DNA of 64,000 nucleotides from contig OZ241336.1 in the NCBI GenBank assembly GCA_965200115.1, positions 558,001-622,000 of the forward strand, in the 5' to 3' direction. The translations under genes and the position numbers were made by a program. The first letter of the stretch is position 1; each line of letters opens with the position of its first letter. The notes below the pieces were generated by a model that saw only the letters and a program-made list of their open reading frames with translations, was not told the origin of the DNA and ran no database searches. Shown here in pieces: positions 48,981 to 57,666 of this stretch. This DNA is from JAPOUP01 sp026708635. Its GTDB lineage: Bacteria > Pseudomonadota > Alphaproteobacteria > Rhodobacterales > Rhodobacteraceae.

Positions 48981-51875
48981 TTACGCTGCCCAGATTTTGC
49001 AGAGAGTGCATTTGCTTTCCTGCATCTGGGTAACCGAGTCATAGCCATAGGTCTGTGCGGTGTTGCTGCTTTCCCCCAAGACGTAGGGGTCGGCCCCATC
49101 TGGATATTTGCCGCGCAGATCCGCGCCTTCGAAATGGCCTCCGAAGTGGAAAGGCATGAAAACGACGCCTTCGCCCACCCTTCTCGTAACCATGGCCATC
49201 ACCTTGACCTTCGCTCCTTCTGCACCTTCCAGCCAAACCTGTGAACCGTCTCGAATGCCGATGTCATTGGCGTCTCTCGGATTTATCTCGACGAACATAT
49301 CCTGCTGCAGTTCAGCGAGCCACGGGTTGGAACGGCTCTCATCACCACCACCCTCGTATTCGACCAGACGACCGGACGTGAGGATCAATGGATAGTCCTT
49401 GGAAAAGTCGTTCTTCTGGATCGACGCATACATCGTCGGAAGGCGGTAGAACTTGCGGTCCTCGTAGGTTGGATAATCCGCCACCAAATCCCGCCGGTTC
49501 GTGTAGAGCGGCTCGCGGTGCAGCGGCACCGGATCAGGGAAGGTCCAGACAACCGCGCGCGCTTTCGCGTTCCCGAACGGAGCGCAGCCATGCTTGATGG
49601 CGACACGCTGGATACCGCCCGATAGGTCGGTTTTCCAGTTGGTCTTGGGGCCCGCCACCGCGTCAATGGCGGCACGCTCTTCGTTCGTCAGGTCACCATC
49701 CCACCCAAGGTCCATCAGCATCTGCATGGTGAACTCAGGATAGCCGTCCTGGATCTCCGAGCCCGGGTTGAACACGCCCTCGGCCAGCAGGTTGTCGCCG
49801 TCTCTCTCAACGCCAAATCTGGCGCGGAAGCACAGGCCACCGTCAGCGACCGGCTTGGACATGTCGTAGAGGTTCGGTGTGCCGGGATGCTTCATCTCAG
49901 GCGTGCCCCAGCAAGGCCAGGGCATGCCATAGAAGTCCCCATCAGCCGGACCGCCAACCGCCCTCAGCGTTGTCCTGTCGAACGTGTGCTGGTTGGCCAT
50001 GTGGAGCTTGATCCGCTCCGGGCTTTGGCCGGTGTAGCCGACGGTCCACATACCCGCGTTGAACTCTCGGGTCGTGTCCTCGACATTCGGCGTCACGCCG
50101 TCGTCCTCAATCGCGATGTTGCGGAAGAACCGGTCGTGCCAGCCAAACTTCTGGGCAAAAAGACCGATGATCTCGTGATCGGACTTCGATTCGAAGATCG
50201 GGTCGACCACCTTCTCACGCCACTGCAGTGACCGGTTCGAGGCCGTAACGGAGCCGCTGGTTTCGAACTGCGTGCACGCTGGCAACAGGTACACTCCATC
50301 GGTCCGATCGTGAAGAACCGCGGAAACCGTCGGATACGGATCGATCACGACCAACATATCCAGCATCTCCATCGCGGTCTTCATTTCCTTCATCCGCGTC
50401 TGCGAATTCGGCGCATGACCCCAGAGCACCATGGCCCGAACCCTATCCGGGTTGTCCGTGTTGTCCGGATCCTCGAGTACGCCGTCGATCCAGCGACTGA
50501 CCGGGATGCCGGTTAGGTTCATCAGGTTCTTTTCTTTGCCATCCGATCCCGTGACACTGGCGAACTGGCCTTTCAGCCAATCAAGATCCTCGCCCCAGAC
50601 CCGAGCCCAGTGTGCCCAGGATCCGGCTGACAGCCCGTAGTAGCCGGGCAGCGTATGGGAAAGCACGCCAAGGTCCGTCGCGCCCTGAACGTTATCGTGG
50701 CCGCGGAAGATATTGGTCCCGCCTCCGGTTACGCCCATGTTGCCGAGCGCAAGCTGCAGCACGCAGTACGCGCGCGTGTTGTTGTTGCCGTTGGTGTGCT
50801 GGGTGCCACCCATGCACCAGACCACGGTCCCCGGACGGTTGTTTGCCATTGTGAAGGCCACACGGCGCAGTTGCGAGCCGGGGGTGCCGGTCACCCGTTC
50901 AACCTCCTCCGGGGTCCACTTCGCCACTTCCTCGCGGATCTGGTCCATTCCCCAGACCCGAGTGCGGATGAATTCCTTGTCTTCCCATCCGTTCTCGAAA
51001 ATGTGCCAGAGGATGCCCCAGACGAGCGCGACGTCCGTTCCGGGACGGAAGCGGACATATTCGTCAGCGTGCGCGGCCGTGCGGGTGAAGCGCGGGTCAC
51101 AGACGATCAAGGGAGCGTTGTTCCGCTCTTTCGCACGGAGGACGTGCAGAAGCGAAACGGGGTGCGCCTCGGCGGGGTTGCCGCCGATGATGAATATCGC
51201 ACGGGAATTGTGGATGTCATTGTAGCTGTTGGTCATGGCGCCATAGCCCCATGTGTTCGCAACACCCGCAACCGTGGTGGAGTGGCAAATCCGCGCCTGG
51301 TGGTCGACATTGTTCGTGCCCCAGTAAGCGGCAAACTTGCGGAACAGGTAGGCCTGTTCGTTGCTGTGCTTGGCCGAGCCCAGCCAATAGACGCTGTCCG
51401 GTCCGCTTTCGTCCCGGATCTTCATCATCCCATCGCCAATCTCGTTGATGGCCTGTTCCCAGGAAACGCGTACCCACTCGCCATTCTCTTTCTTCATCGG
51501 GTACTTCAGGCGCCGCTCGCCATGGGCGTGTTCACGGACACTGGCCCCCTTGGCGCAGTGAGCCCCCAGGTTGAACGGGCTATCCCATCCCGGTTCCTGG
51601 CCAGTCCAGACGCCGTTCTGCACTTCGGCGATGACCGCGCAGCCGACCGAGCAGTGCGTGCAGACCGACTTGCGCAGTTCAACCGCACCGGAGCCGGTCG
51701 CGGCCTCAGCCTTGGTCACCGATCCGCCGGTTGCGGCGATTGCCGTCAGTCCGCCGATCGCCAATCCTGAATTTCGAAGAAAAGCGCGCCGGTCGACTGA
51801 TGTCTCGGCGACTTGGTTCAGGATACCAGTCCGCTGGGAGCGTCGCGCAATCCCGTTGGTCTTTTTCCTCAGCAT
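48981..51875 (-). CDS. Formate dehydrogenase catalytic alpha subunit (Mo/W-bis-MGD)
   Basis: A 964-residue molybdopterin oxidoreductase. A Tat-like signal with D-R-R-A-F-L-R (28-34) and a hydrophobic stretch directs export. The N-terminal [4Fe-4S] cluster uses Cys72, Cys75, Cys79 and Cys107. The active-site metal ligand position is Cys197 followed by His198 (R-I-C-H-S), so cysteine replaces the selenocysteine of E. coli FdnG. A C-terminal molydop-binding domain is present from about residue 830. The Tup tungstate importer in the same cluster suggests tungsten as the metal. It oxidises periplasmic formate to CO2. Confidence 0.95.
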   Translation of the reverse strand: MLRKKTNGIARRSQRTGILNQVAETSVDRRAFLRNSGLAIGGLTAIAATGGSVTKAEAATGSGAVELRKSVCTHCSVGCAVIAEVQNGVWTGQEPGWDSPFNLGAHCAKGASVREHAHGERRLKYPMKKENGEWVRVSWEQAINEIGDGMMKIRDESGPDSVYWLGSAKHSNEQAYLFRKFAAYWGTNNVDHQARICHSTTVAGVANTWGYGAMTNSYNDIHNSRAIFIIGGNPAEAHPVSLLHVLRAKERNNAPLIVCDPRFTRTAAHADEYVRFRPGTDVALVWGILWHIFENGWEDKEFIRTRVWGMDQIREEVAKWTPEEVERVTGTPGSQLRRVAFTMANNRPGTVVWCMGGTQHTNGNNNTRAYCVLQLALGNMGVTGGGTNIFRGHDNVQGATDLGVLSHTLPGYYGLSAGSWAHWARVWGEDLDWLKGQFASVTGSDGKEKNLMNLTGIPVSRWIDGVLEDPDNTDNPDRVRAMVLWGHAPNSQTRMKEMKTAMEMLDMLVVIDPYPTVSAVLHDRTDGVYLLPACTQFETSGSVTASNRSLQWREKVVDPIFESKSDHEIIGLFAQKFGWHDRFFRNIAIEDDGVTPNVEDTTREFNAGMWTVGYTGQSPERIKLHMANQHTFDRTTLRAVGGPADGDFYGMPWPCWGTPEMKHPGTPNLYDMSKPVADGGLCFRARFGVERDGDNLLAEGVFNPGSEIQDGYPEFTMQMLMDLGWDGDLTNEERAAIDAVAGPKTNWKTDLSGGIQRVAIKHGCAPFGNAKARAVVWTFPDPVPLHREPLYTNRRDLVADYPTYEDRKFYRLPTMYASIQKNDFSKDYPLILTSGRLVEYEGGGDESRSNPWLAELQQDMFVEINPRDANDIGIRDGSQVWLEGAEGAKVKVMAMVTRRVGEGVVFMPFHFGGHFEGADLRGKYPDGADPYVLGESSNTAQTYGYDSVTQMQESKCTLCKIWAA

Positions 51876-51990
51876 GTCTTTCTCCCTTGCTTGCTACGGG
51901 CAGTCCCGCATGCGTGCTGGGTTGCTTCTGAATGCGCCGGCCGGTGGGCGTCACGCAACCGATGGCCGGGCAACGATGGCAGGTCCGATC

Positions 51991-52179
51991 CTAGAACCGG
52001 GCGCTGTCGTAGTATGCACGGGTATGGGCGGTGTCCTGAAGCCTGTCTGACGACAGGTCAGGCACGGCAGCTTCAGCCGACGAACCAGAGGCGACGGCTA
52101 CCGCCACCACAGGCGCACCGGCTCCCGCAAGTTTCAGAAAATCCCGACGGCTGGTGCCCTCTTCGGGTGCCTTGGTCAT
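51991..52179 (-). CDS. Small Tat-signal protein of the formate dehydrogenase operon
   Basis: A 62-residue protein with a twin-arginine signal (S-R-R-D-F-L-K-L-A-G-A near residues 10-20) and an alanine-rich core, leaving a mature part of about 25 residues (Y-Y-D-S-A-R-F at the end). Homologues sit just upstream of fdh alpha genes in many proteobacteria, usually as formate dehydrogenase region Tat target. It may be a small structural subunit or export helper; its function is not established. Confidence 0.85.
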   Translation of the reverse strand: MTKAPEEGTSRRDFLKLAGAGAPVVAVAVASGSSAEAAVPDLSSDRLQDTAHTRAYYDSARF

Positions 52180-52239
52180 ATGATAGTCCTCCTTTCCGTT
52201 ACCTTGTGGCGATCATTCGCCACCTCAACAATCAGCGCC

Positions 52240-52848
52240 TCATGCGGCGCTGAGGCGAAAACCCTCGGTTTCAACTTCCATAAACAGCCGTCCGAGTTTT
52301 CCGACGGCCGCGTATAGCACGGAGTTCTTCGCCGCCTCGAGATCAGCGAAGAAGTGGCCGGCCCAAGGAGCGATGTGCCGGTTGAAAAAAGTCCTTTGCA
52401 CATCCAATGGCGCTGGCGCCCCGAACCGCCCGACGATGAGCGCCCCCATAACCTCCATCAGCGACGCGACATTGTCTTCGGGTTCAAAGACGCTTTCCGA
52501 GCGGGCGATGCCATGCGACGCTAGGTCGTTGCGCAGCAGGGCCAGCGGTTTTTCGTTCAGGAAACCCGTCACGTAGTAACTGGCATAGGGCAGCAACTCA
52601 CCCCGCCCAAGACCGATGAACAGCTTATTGAATTCCGATAGCACCCCCTTGGGTTTGGATCGCTTCGCTATGGAGGAGAGCGCGCGGACAGCCAAACCGA
52701 TTTCGGTGTCATCACCGGACAATCCAGCGGTCTGGTCAAGAAGCGATTGTTCAGGAGGACGGGCAAGGATCAAGCCAAGATAGTTGTAGAGATCCGCACG
52801 GAGGCGATCCTCGTCAGGTAAAGCTTTGGCTTCGCTCATACTTTTCAT
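52240..52848 (-). CDS. TorD/DmsD family molybdoenzyme chaperone
   Basis: A 202-residue all-helical chaperone of the TorD/DmsD family, which binds the Tat signal of a molybdo- or tungstoenzyme during cofactor insertion. The R-A-D-L-Y-N-Y-L-G-L-I-L-A-R-P start and the E-P-E-D-N-V-A-S-L-M-E-V-M-G block near residue 128 are characteristic. The ATG overlaps the DUF3306 stop (ATGA). Its client is very probably the alpha subunit two genes downstream. Confidence 0.88.
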   Translation of the reverse strand: MKSMSEAKALPDEDRLRADLYNYLGLILARPPEQSLLDQTAGLSGDDTEIGLAVRALSSIAKRSKPKGVLSEFNKLFIGLGRGELLPYASYYVTGFLNEKPLALLRNDLASHGIARSESVFEPEDNVASLMEVMGALIVGRFGAPAPLDVQRTFFNRHIAPWAGHFFADLEAAKNSVLYAAVGKLGRLFMEVETEGFRLSAA

Positions 52849-53501
52849 GAGGTCTTGGCTTCGGTGATCCGCTCTAGGATTTCGTCGTCGTAACGGTAAC
52901 TCATCCGGCGCGGCTTGGAAATAAAAATTTCGTCAGAATCGGAAGAAAGTAGCGGATTAACCACACTATTCCCGGAACTCGGCCCGGCTTTATTCCGATC
53001 GAAACTGTCGGTTTTTTCTTCCGACTCGGTGCCGGTCGGCGCTTCTTCAATTTCTGATTCTTCTGATTCGTCTCCAAGAATTTCCGCTTCATCCGCTTCA
53101 TCCGAAGCTTGTTCCGCCATTGCCGCTACATGCCGGCTCATACCTTCGCCGACTCGATAGGCGGTCTGTAGGTTCTCCAGGACCGTCGCAGCGTCCGTGA
53201 AATCTTCGCCATATTCCAAGAGGCCATCGAGATTTGCGAGAACTGGATTCGTCGTCCAGAGCCGGCGGAGCGCACGAATACGAAGGCGTTCGGGAACGGC
53301 TGTCTTCAGAAAGGCCGAGAAGTCATCGCCCTCAACCATGCTGTCCGGATCGGGCAATTCGAGCTCGCTAAGGATCTCCTCATCGGACTTTTTCTCTAGC
53401 CGCGCCCGCTCCTCGGCCTCACCCGCCGCGATTCCGGCCCTTCGCTCGGCAGCTTCCTCGGCTCGAACGGCCGCCTTTCGGCGCTCCCAAAAATCACTCA
53501 C
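52845..53501 (-). CDS. DUF3306 domain protein
   Basis: A 218-residue soluble protein matching DUF3306, a family nearly always found in alphaproteobacterial and betaproteobacterial fdh operons. The N-terminal half has the W-E-R-R-K start, charged coiled-coil-like stretches and the L-P-D-P-D-S-M near residue 49 with F-L-K-T-A-V-P-E-R-L-R-I-R-A-L-R-R-L-W. The C-terminal half is very acidic and Ser-rich, so disordered. Role unknown, presumably maturation. It overlaps DUF3305 and the TorD-like gene by 4 bp each. Confidence 0.88.
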   Translation of the reverse strand: MSDFWERRKAAVRAEEAAERRAGIAAGEAEERARLEKKSDEEILSELELPDPDSMVEGDDFSAFLKTAVPERLRIRALRRLWTTNPVLANLDGLLEYGEDFTDAATVLENLQTAYRVGEGMSRHVAAMAEQASDEADEAEILGDESEESEIEEAPTGTESEEKTDSFDRNKAGPSSGNSVVNPLLSSDSDEIFISKPRRMSYRYDDEILERITEAKTS

Positions 53502-54058
53502 TGGAGGCGCCTCTTCGGAGCGCGATAGACATCCGCGTCCTGCCGTATACGCGCATCGCCGATGCCGTCTTCTATCACGTCGACGCGTTTCCTGTCGCGC
53601 TTGCGCTTTATGAATTTCTCCTCAACGTGATGCTGATCGACAAAGTCTCGCACCCAAGCGATGAGTCCGGGCGGCATTGGCACTTTTTCCACAACCTCCT
53701 CACCGCTATCCGCGTAGTCCTGTGCCTCGTATGGCGATGCCGTCACCAACAGAACGGATGGCCGGGCGTCATCGCGGGCGTCTTCCTGGCGCAGTACGAC
53801 AAAGACGCTTGGCGGCCCGTCCGAAAGCGCGTTTCTGTATGCCTCGGTTTCCGCACCGTGAAGGTCCAGGGAAACCGTAGCCGCGTGATATTCGATCCAT
53901 TCGCCATCTCGACGCATTTCACGCCAGTCTTCCGGCCCCGCACCCGGTAGCACCGCGACCGCCTTCCACGACCACTTCTTCCAGCGGGTGACTCCCGGTG
54001 CCCGTCGCAGCACTATGCCCAGTGGCAAAGCCTGATACTTCGCTGGATTGATGTACAT
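53498..54058 (-). CDS. DUF3305 domain protein
   Basis: A 186-residue soluble protein of the DUF3305 family, the usual partner of DUF3306 upstream of formate dehydrogenase genes. The core V-L-R-R, then W-S-W-K-A-V-A-V-L-P-G-A near residue 33 and H-A-A-T-V-S-L-D-L-H near residue 63 are typical, and the C-terminal region is basic. I start it at ATG 54058, where conservation begins, with GGGACGG upstream; the frame is open to 54127. Role unknown, probably in assembly. Confidence 0.85.
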   Translation of the reverse strand: MYINPAKYQALPLGIVLRRAPGVTRWKKWSWKAVAVLPGAGPEDWREMRRDGEWIEYHAATVSLDLHGAETEAYRNALSDGPPSVFVVLRQEDARDDARPSVLLVTASPYEAQDYADSGEEVVEKVPMPPGLIAWVRDFVDQHHVEEKFIKRKRDRKRVDVIEDGIGDARIRQDADVYRAPKRRLQ

Positions 54059-54725
54059 CCGTCCCAGCCTGTTTCCCATCAAACGAACCGGCGAACCGGA
54101 ACACCGATTTGAGTTTACCTCCGCCACCGAATATGTCTAGTCTACCGGCGGAACGCGGGTTCAGCCCGGATTTGCGAGGGATTTCGGCTGGCTCCGGTTG
54201 TCGGGTCATTTGCGTTGTGGTCCTGTCCGGCGGAGAGGCGCGGACGCATGGCCGGATGCCCGCGCCGACGACAATGAAACACGGGCCGCGAGGCGGAGCG
54301 GATGCCAGACATTGGGGAAGTGGGGGAAGGGTTCCGGGATCCGGGGGTGGTGAGGCGGCTCATGGACGTTGATGACGGGCCAGTCGCGCTCCAGCGGTAT
54401 CCCTGGATGGAGCGCGGCGGGCCGTACTTTCTCCACCGGTGGCAGGGCAGTGGCGTGACGGTGGCGGTGGCTCCCGAGGAAGACACCCGACGGCTTTCGG
54501 CTGGTTCACCGCCTTCGCGATGGGCGGAGCGGGGATCGTCGAGGGCGGCCGCCGGTCGGTCAACGTCGCGAGCGGGATTATGGCAATCCGTCGCCGCCTG
54601 ATGAACAACCGGATAGCGCACCTCCCGCAATCGCGTGCGGGCAGCGACCTGATCCCGCAATTCCGGGCCGCACCCGCGGAACGCGCGTCCGTTGCCCACT
54701 TATCTGTCGAGGATAGGGAAATATC
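54059..54725. other. Divergent intergenic region with a possible broken frame
   Basis: This separates the formate dehydrogenase operon from the Fe-S protein gene on the other strand and must hold promoters for both, though no clear hexamers stand out. From about 54302 to 54720 two overlapping plus-strand frames read like one protein split by a frameshift near 54498 (Y-P-W-M-E-R-G-G-P-Y-F-L-H-R-W, then F-A-M-G-G-A-G-I-V-E-G-G-R-R). I do not recognise it. Confidence 0.35.
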
Positions 54726-56675
54726 TTGACCAATAAAATAATCCTTTGCGATTGCGCGAACTCGCAGCGACTGAATCCATCCAAAATCGCGGCTTCAACC
54801 GGGGCTGAGTGTTCTCCCGTCCATACCTCGCTCTGCACCGAACAGTCGGAAATCGCGGCAAAGGCGATCCGGGAGGGTGGCTGCACCATCTGCTGCGGGC
54901 AGGAGATGCGGTTTTTCGAACAGCTCGCCGAAGAGTTGGGGGCGGAGGTTCCCGCATTCATCGACCTTCGGGACCGCGCCGGATGGACAGATGACGACAA
55001 TGACACAGGTCCAAAGATGGCGGCGCTCGTTGCGGAAGCCATCTTGCCGCCGGCGCCGACGAAGACCATCGACGTGGTATCAGAGGGCGTTTGCCTGATA
55101 GTCGGAAGTGGAGAAACCGTGTTTGACGCCGCCGAACGCCTTGCCGACACGCACGCGGTCACGGTCCTGCAGCTGGATGAAAGCGATCCGCCCCCCATCC
55201 GCGAATTCGATGTGATACGAGGGCGGCTCAGGAAGGCGACTGGGGCCCTGGGCGGATTTCAGCTCTCGTTCGACAACCTCAGGAGAATCCAGCCTGCTGG
55301 ACGCGGCATCTGGCAATGGACCAATCCACGGGATGGCGCCCATTCGGAATGCGACATCATCCTTGATCTCAGCGGACAGGCCCCGCTCTTTTCGGCCCAC
55401 GAAAAACGTGAGGGCTATTTGCGCGCCGACCCCGGCAGCATGGCAGCCTGTAAGGATGCGGTGTTCGATGCCGCCAAATTTATCGGGACCTTCGAGAAGC
55501 CGCTCTATACCCGCGTCGAGCCAATCCTCTGCGCCCACTCTCGAGCCAGCCAGGTCGGATGTTCGCGTTGCCTCGACTCCTGCCCTACCGGAGCGGTCGT
55601 GCCCGAGGGCGAACATGTGACCGTAGATCCGATGATCTGTGCGGGTTGTGGCGCCTGCTCATCGCTGTGCCCATCCGGTGCGATCTCATACGACGCGCCA
55701 CCGGTTGAGCATTCGTTCCGTCGAATCCAGACGCTGGCAAAGGCGTTTATTGAAGCTGGCGGAGTCGACCCAAGGCTGTTGGTCGTGGACGAACGGGGTT
55801 CTGAATTGATCAGGTTGTCCGCAAGGTATGGCCGGGGTCTGCCAGCGGACGTCGTGCCGCTTGAAATGCCGGCGGTCGGCGCCTTCGGGCATGCCGAAAC
55901 GCTGGCGGCGCTGGCGGCGGGGTTTTCAAGCGTGGCCATCGTTCCCGGGGCTGGAGCGGACATGGCCCTATTGAACCATGAGATCGCTTTGGCTGCCGCA
56001 ATTTGCGGTGACCGCGTGGCGTTGGTCGATACTTCCGATGCGGACCAGCTCTCGGATACGCTCTTCGATGCCGACGTACCCTCGGCCTTGACCAAACCGG
56101 TCCGGCCCATGGGGACCCGTCGTCAGATCGCGCGGCAGGCGGCAAAGGCGCTGTGTCCGGACACCGCAGAACCTCTGCCACTGCCCGCCGGTGCCCCTTA
56201 CGGAGCCATTCTGGTCAATTCAGACGCCTGTACTCTTTGTCTATCCTGCGTTTCGCTTTGTCCATCTGGCGCACTTGGTGACAATCCCGACTTGCCGCAG
56301 CTGCGGTTTCAGGAGGACGCCTGTCTGCAATGCGGGCTCTGCGCCAAAATCTGCCCTGAAGACGCCATCGCACTGGTGCCACGACTCAATCTTGGAGATG
56401 AGGCTCTGTCTCAGGTGGTCCTAAACGAAGAAGAGCCATTTGCGTGCATCGAGTGCGGTTGCCTGTTTGGGTCAAAGTCCACCATTGAGCGAATTACCGA
56501 CAAGCTGTCCTCACACTCCATGTACCAGGGAGAAGGTGCCCTGCGCATGATTCAGATGTGTGACGATTGCCGGGTGAACGCCCAGTTCCTGAGCCACGAC
56601 AGCCCGCTGGCAATGGGCGAGAGACCGCGAGTGCGCACCACTGACGACTATCTGTCGAAACGTCGTGATCACTGA
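54726..56675 (+). CDS. Multi-cluster 4Fe-4S protein of formate dehydrogenase clusters
   Basis: A 649-residue cytosolic iron-sulfur protein. After an N-terminal region with C-D-C and C-T-I-C-C motifs, two ferredoxin-like pairs follow: one near residues 280-325 (C-S-R-C-L-D-S-C-P, then C-A-G-C-G-A-C-S-S-L-C-P) and one near 503-550 (C-T-L-C-L-S-C-V-S-L-C-P, then C-L-Q-C-G-L-C-A-K-I-C-P). A last C-I-E-C-G-C lies near 580. The start is TTG at 54726, preceded by AGGG; no better start is in frame. Homologues accompany fdh genes in Rhodobacterales; probably electron transfer or maturation. Confidence 0.85.
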   Translation: MTNKIILCDCANSQRLNPSKIAASTGAECSPVHTSLCTEQSEIAAKAIREGGCTICCGQEMRFFEQLAEELGAEVPAFIDLRDRAGWTDDDNDTGPKMAALVAEAILPPAPTKTIDVVSEGVCLIVGSGETVFDAAERLADTHAVTVLQLDESDPPPIREFDVIRGRLRKATGALGGFQLSFDNLRRIQPAGRGIWQWTNPRDGAHSECDIILDLSGQAPLFSAHEKREGYLRADPGSMAACKDAVFDAAKFIGTFEKPLYTRVEPILCAHSRASQVGCSRCLDSCPTGAVVPEGEHVTVDPMICAGCGACSSLCPSGAISYDAPPVEHSFRRIQTLAKAFIEAGGVDPRLLVVDERGSELIRLSARYGRGLPADVVPLEMPAVGAFGHAETLAALAAGFSSVAIVPGAGADMALLNHEIALAAAICGDRVALVDTSDADQLSDTLFDADVPSALTKPVRPMGTRRQIARQAAKALCPDTAEPLPLPAGAPYGAILVNSDACTLCLSCVSLCPSGALGDNPDLPQLRFQEDACLQCGLCAKICPEDAIALVPRLNLGDEALSQVVLNEEEPFACIECGCLFGSKSTIERITDKLSSHSMYQGEGALRMIQMCDDCRVNAQFLSHDSPLAMGERPRVRTTDDYLSKRRDH

Positions 56676-57418
56676 TGTTTGATGGAAGCGCCAAGAGTTG
56701 CGGGTTCAATGCCAGCGACATAAGCTAGGATCGCGCCGATGTCATCCAGCGTCAGTTCCATCGGTGCGATCGGCGAAGGACGGTCTTCAGGGAAAGGCTC
56801 CGTCACCTCTTTGATCTGGGTGAAGGCCCCATGGGGTTTCAACTGGTAGAAGCCGGCAAACCGCACGTCCCAATCCTCGAATCCCCGCAAGGCGGAGAAC
56901 GACGGAGTCGAGCCGATACCGAGGTTTTCGTCGTCTTTCGCGGTGACGTGGCAGCGACCGCAATGAGTTCGGGAAACCTGCTTTCCACGCAGTCTGTCAC
57001 CGTCGTAGACAACCTCCTTGACGCCCTTAGTGTCCTCAATCGGCAATGTGAAGGGCTGGTTGCCGTCAACCGTAAATCCTTCGATCGCTCTTTGTCCGGT
57101 CGCATCGGTAATCCAAGCGGCAAATCGGGCTACTCCTTCGTGTTCAGACGCAAGAACCTCGATCGACCAAGTGCGGCCAACACCGGTAAAGACCGGCATT
57201 CCGGTATCACCGATTGCGGCATCCGCCGGCTCTCCGGGCGAGACCACCTCAACCCGCACCTGGGTCTTCAACGTAAATCGCGGCAGCATGTACTTCATCA
57301 AGCCGCTTTCGTTCACCGCATCCGGAACCGCCAGCCGAACCAGCCGGTCGTCAGCGCCTGCAGGCAAAACCGCGGCTGTGAAGAGAAAAAACGAGGCCGT
57401 CAATGTTCTAATCAGCAT
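56669..57418 (-). CDS. Cytochrome c with a cut-down TupA-like N-terminal module
   Basis: A 249-residue exported protein. Signal peptide to about residue 22. Residues 25-62 resemble the N-terminus of the tungstate receptor TupA (R-L-A-V, then S-G-L, L-P, V-x-V-E-V-V), and residues 95-127 resemble the C-terminal end of such receptors (A-R-F-A-A-W-I-T-D-A-T-G-Q-R-A-I), with the middle missing. A cytochrome c domain follows with heme motif C-G-R-C-H at 153-157. The TTS oxyanion ligands of TupA are replaced by P-D-A. ATG 57418 gives the signal peptide. Probably a periplasmic electron carrier for formate dehydrogenase. Confidence 0.82.
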   Translation of the reverse strand: MLIRTLTASFFLFTAAVLPAGADDRLVRLAVPDAVNESGLMKYMLPRFTLKTQVRVEVVSPGEPADAAIGDTGMPVFTGVGRTWSIEVLASEHEGVARFAAWITDATGQRAIEGFTVDGNQPFTLPIEDTKGVKEVVYDGDRLRGKQVSRTHCGRCHVTAKDDENLGIGSTPSFSALRGFEDWDVRFAGFYQLKPHGAFTQIKEVTEPFPEDRPSPIAPMELTLDDIGAILAYVAGIEPATLGASIKHQ

Positions 57419-57472
57419 AGATAGATGTAAATAGAACGGATCGGACGAGTCAACGAAAAGGATAGGGACGGG

Positions 57473-57664
57473 ATGAGCGACGCATTCAACATGTCGATGA
57501 GGAAATTCCTGAAGCAAGTGGGCGTGACTTCCCAGCAAGCAATCGAGGCAGCGCTTCGTGACAAGGGCGAGTTTGGCAAGAGCTATGCCGTCAAGGCCGT
57601 CATCACGATTGAAGAGCTTGGTCTGGAGCACCAAGTCTCGGGCGAAATTGAAGGGAAAGACTGA
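57473..57664 (+). CDS. DUF6494 family small protein
   Basis: A 63-residue soluble protein matching DUF6494, seen next to mrp in alphaproteobacterial formate dehydrogenase clusters. Core: M-S-M-R-K-F-L-K-Q-V-G-V-T-S-Q-Q-A-I-E near residues 7-25, then A-V-I-T-I-E-E-L-G-L. GGATAGGGA precedes the ATG. It is divergent from the cytochrome gene and 2 bp before mrp, so probably co-translated. Function unknown. Confidence 0.85.
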   Translation: MSDAFNMSMRKFLKQVGVTSQQAIEAALRDKGEFGKSYAVKAVITIEELGLEHQVSGEIEGKD

Positions 57665-57666
57665 AC

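Noticed and set aside
48981..51875. Selenocysteine formate dehydrogenase
   Set aside because: The alpha-subunit frame is continuous, with TGC (Cys197) at the metal-ligand position and no internal TGA.
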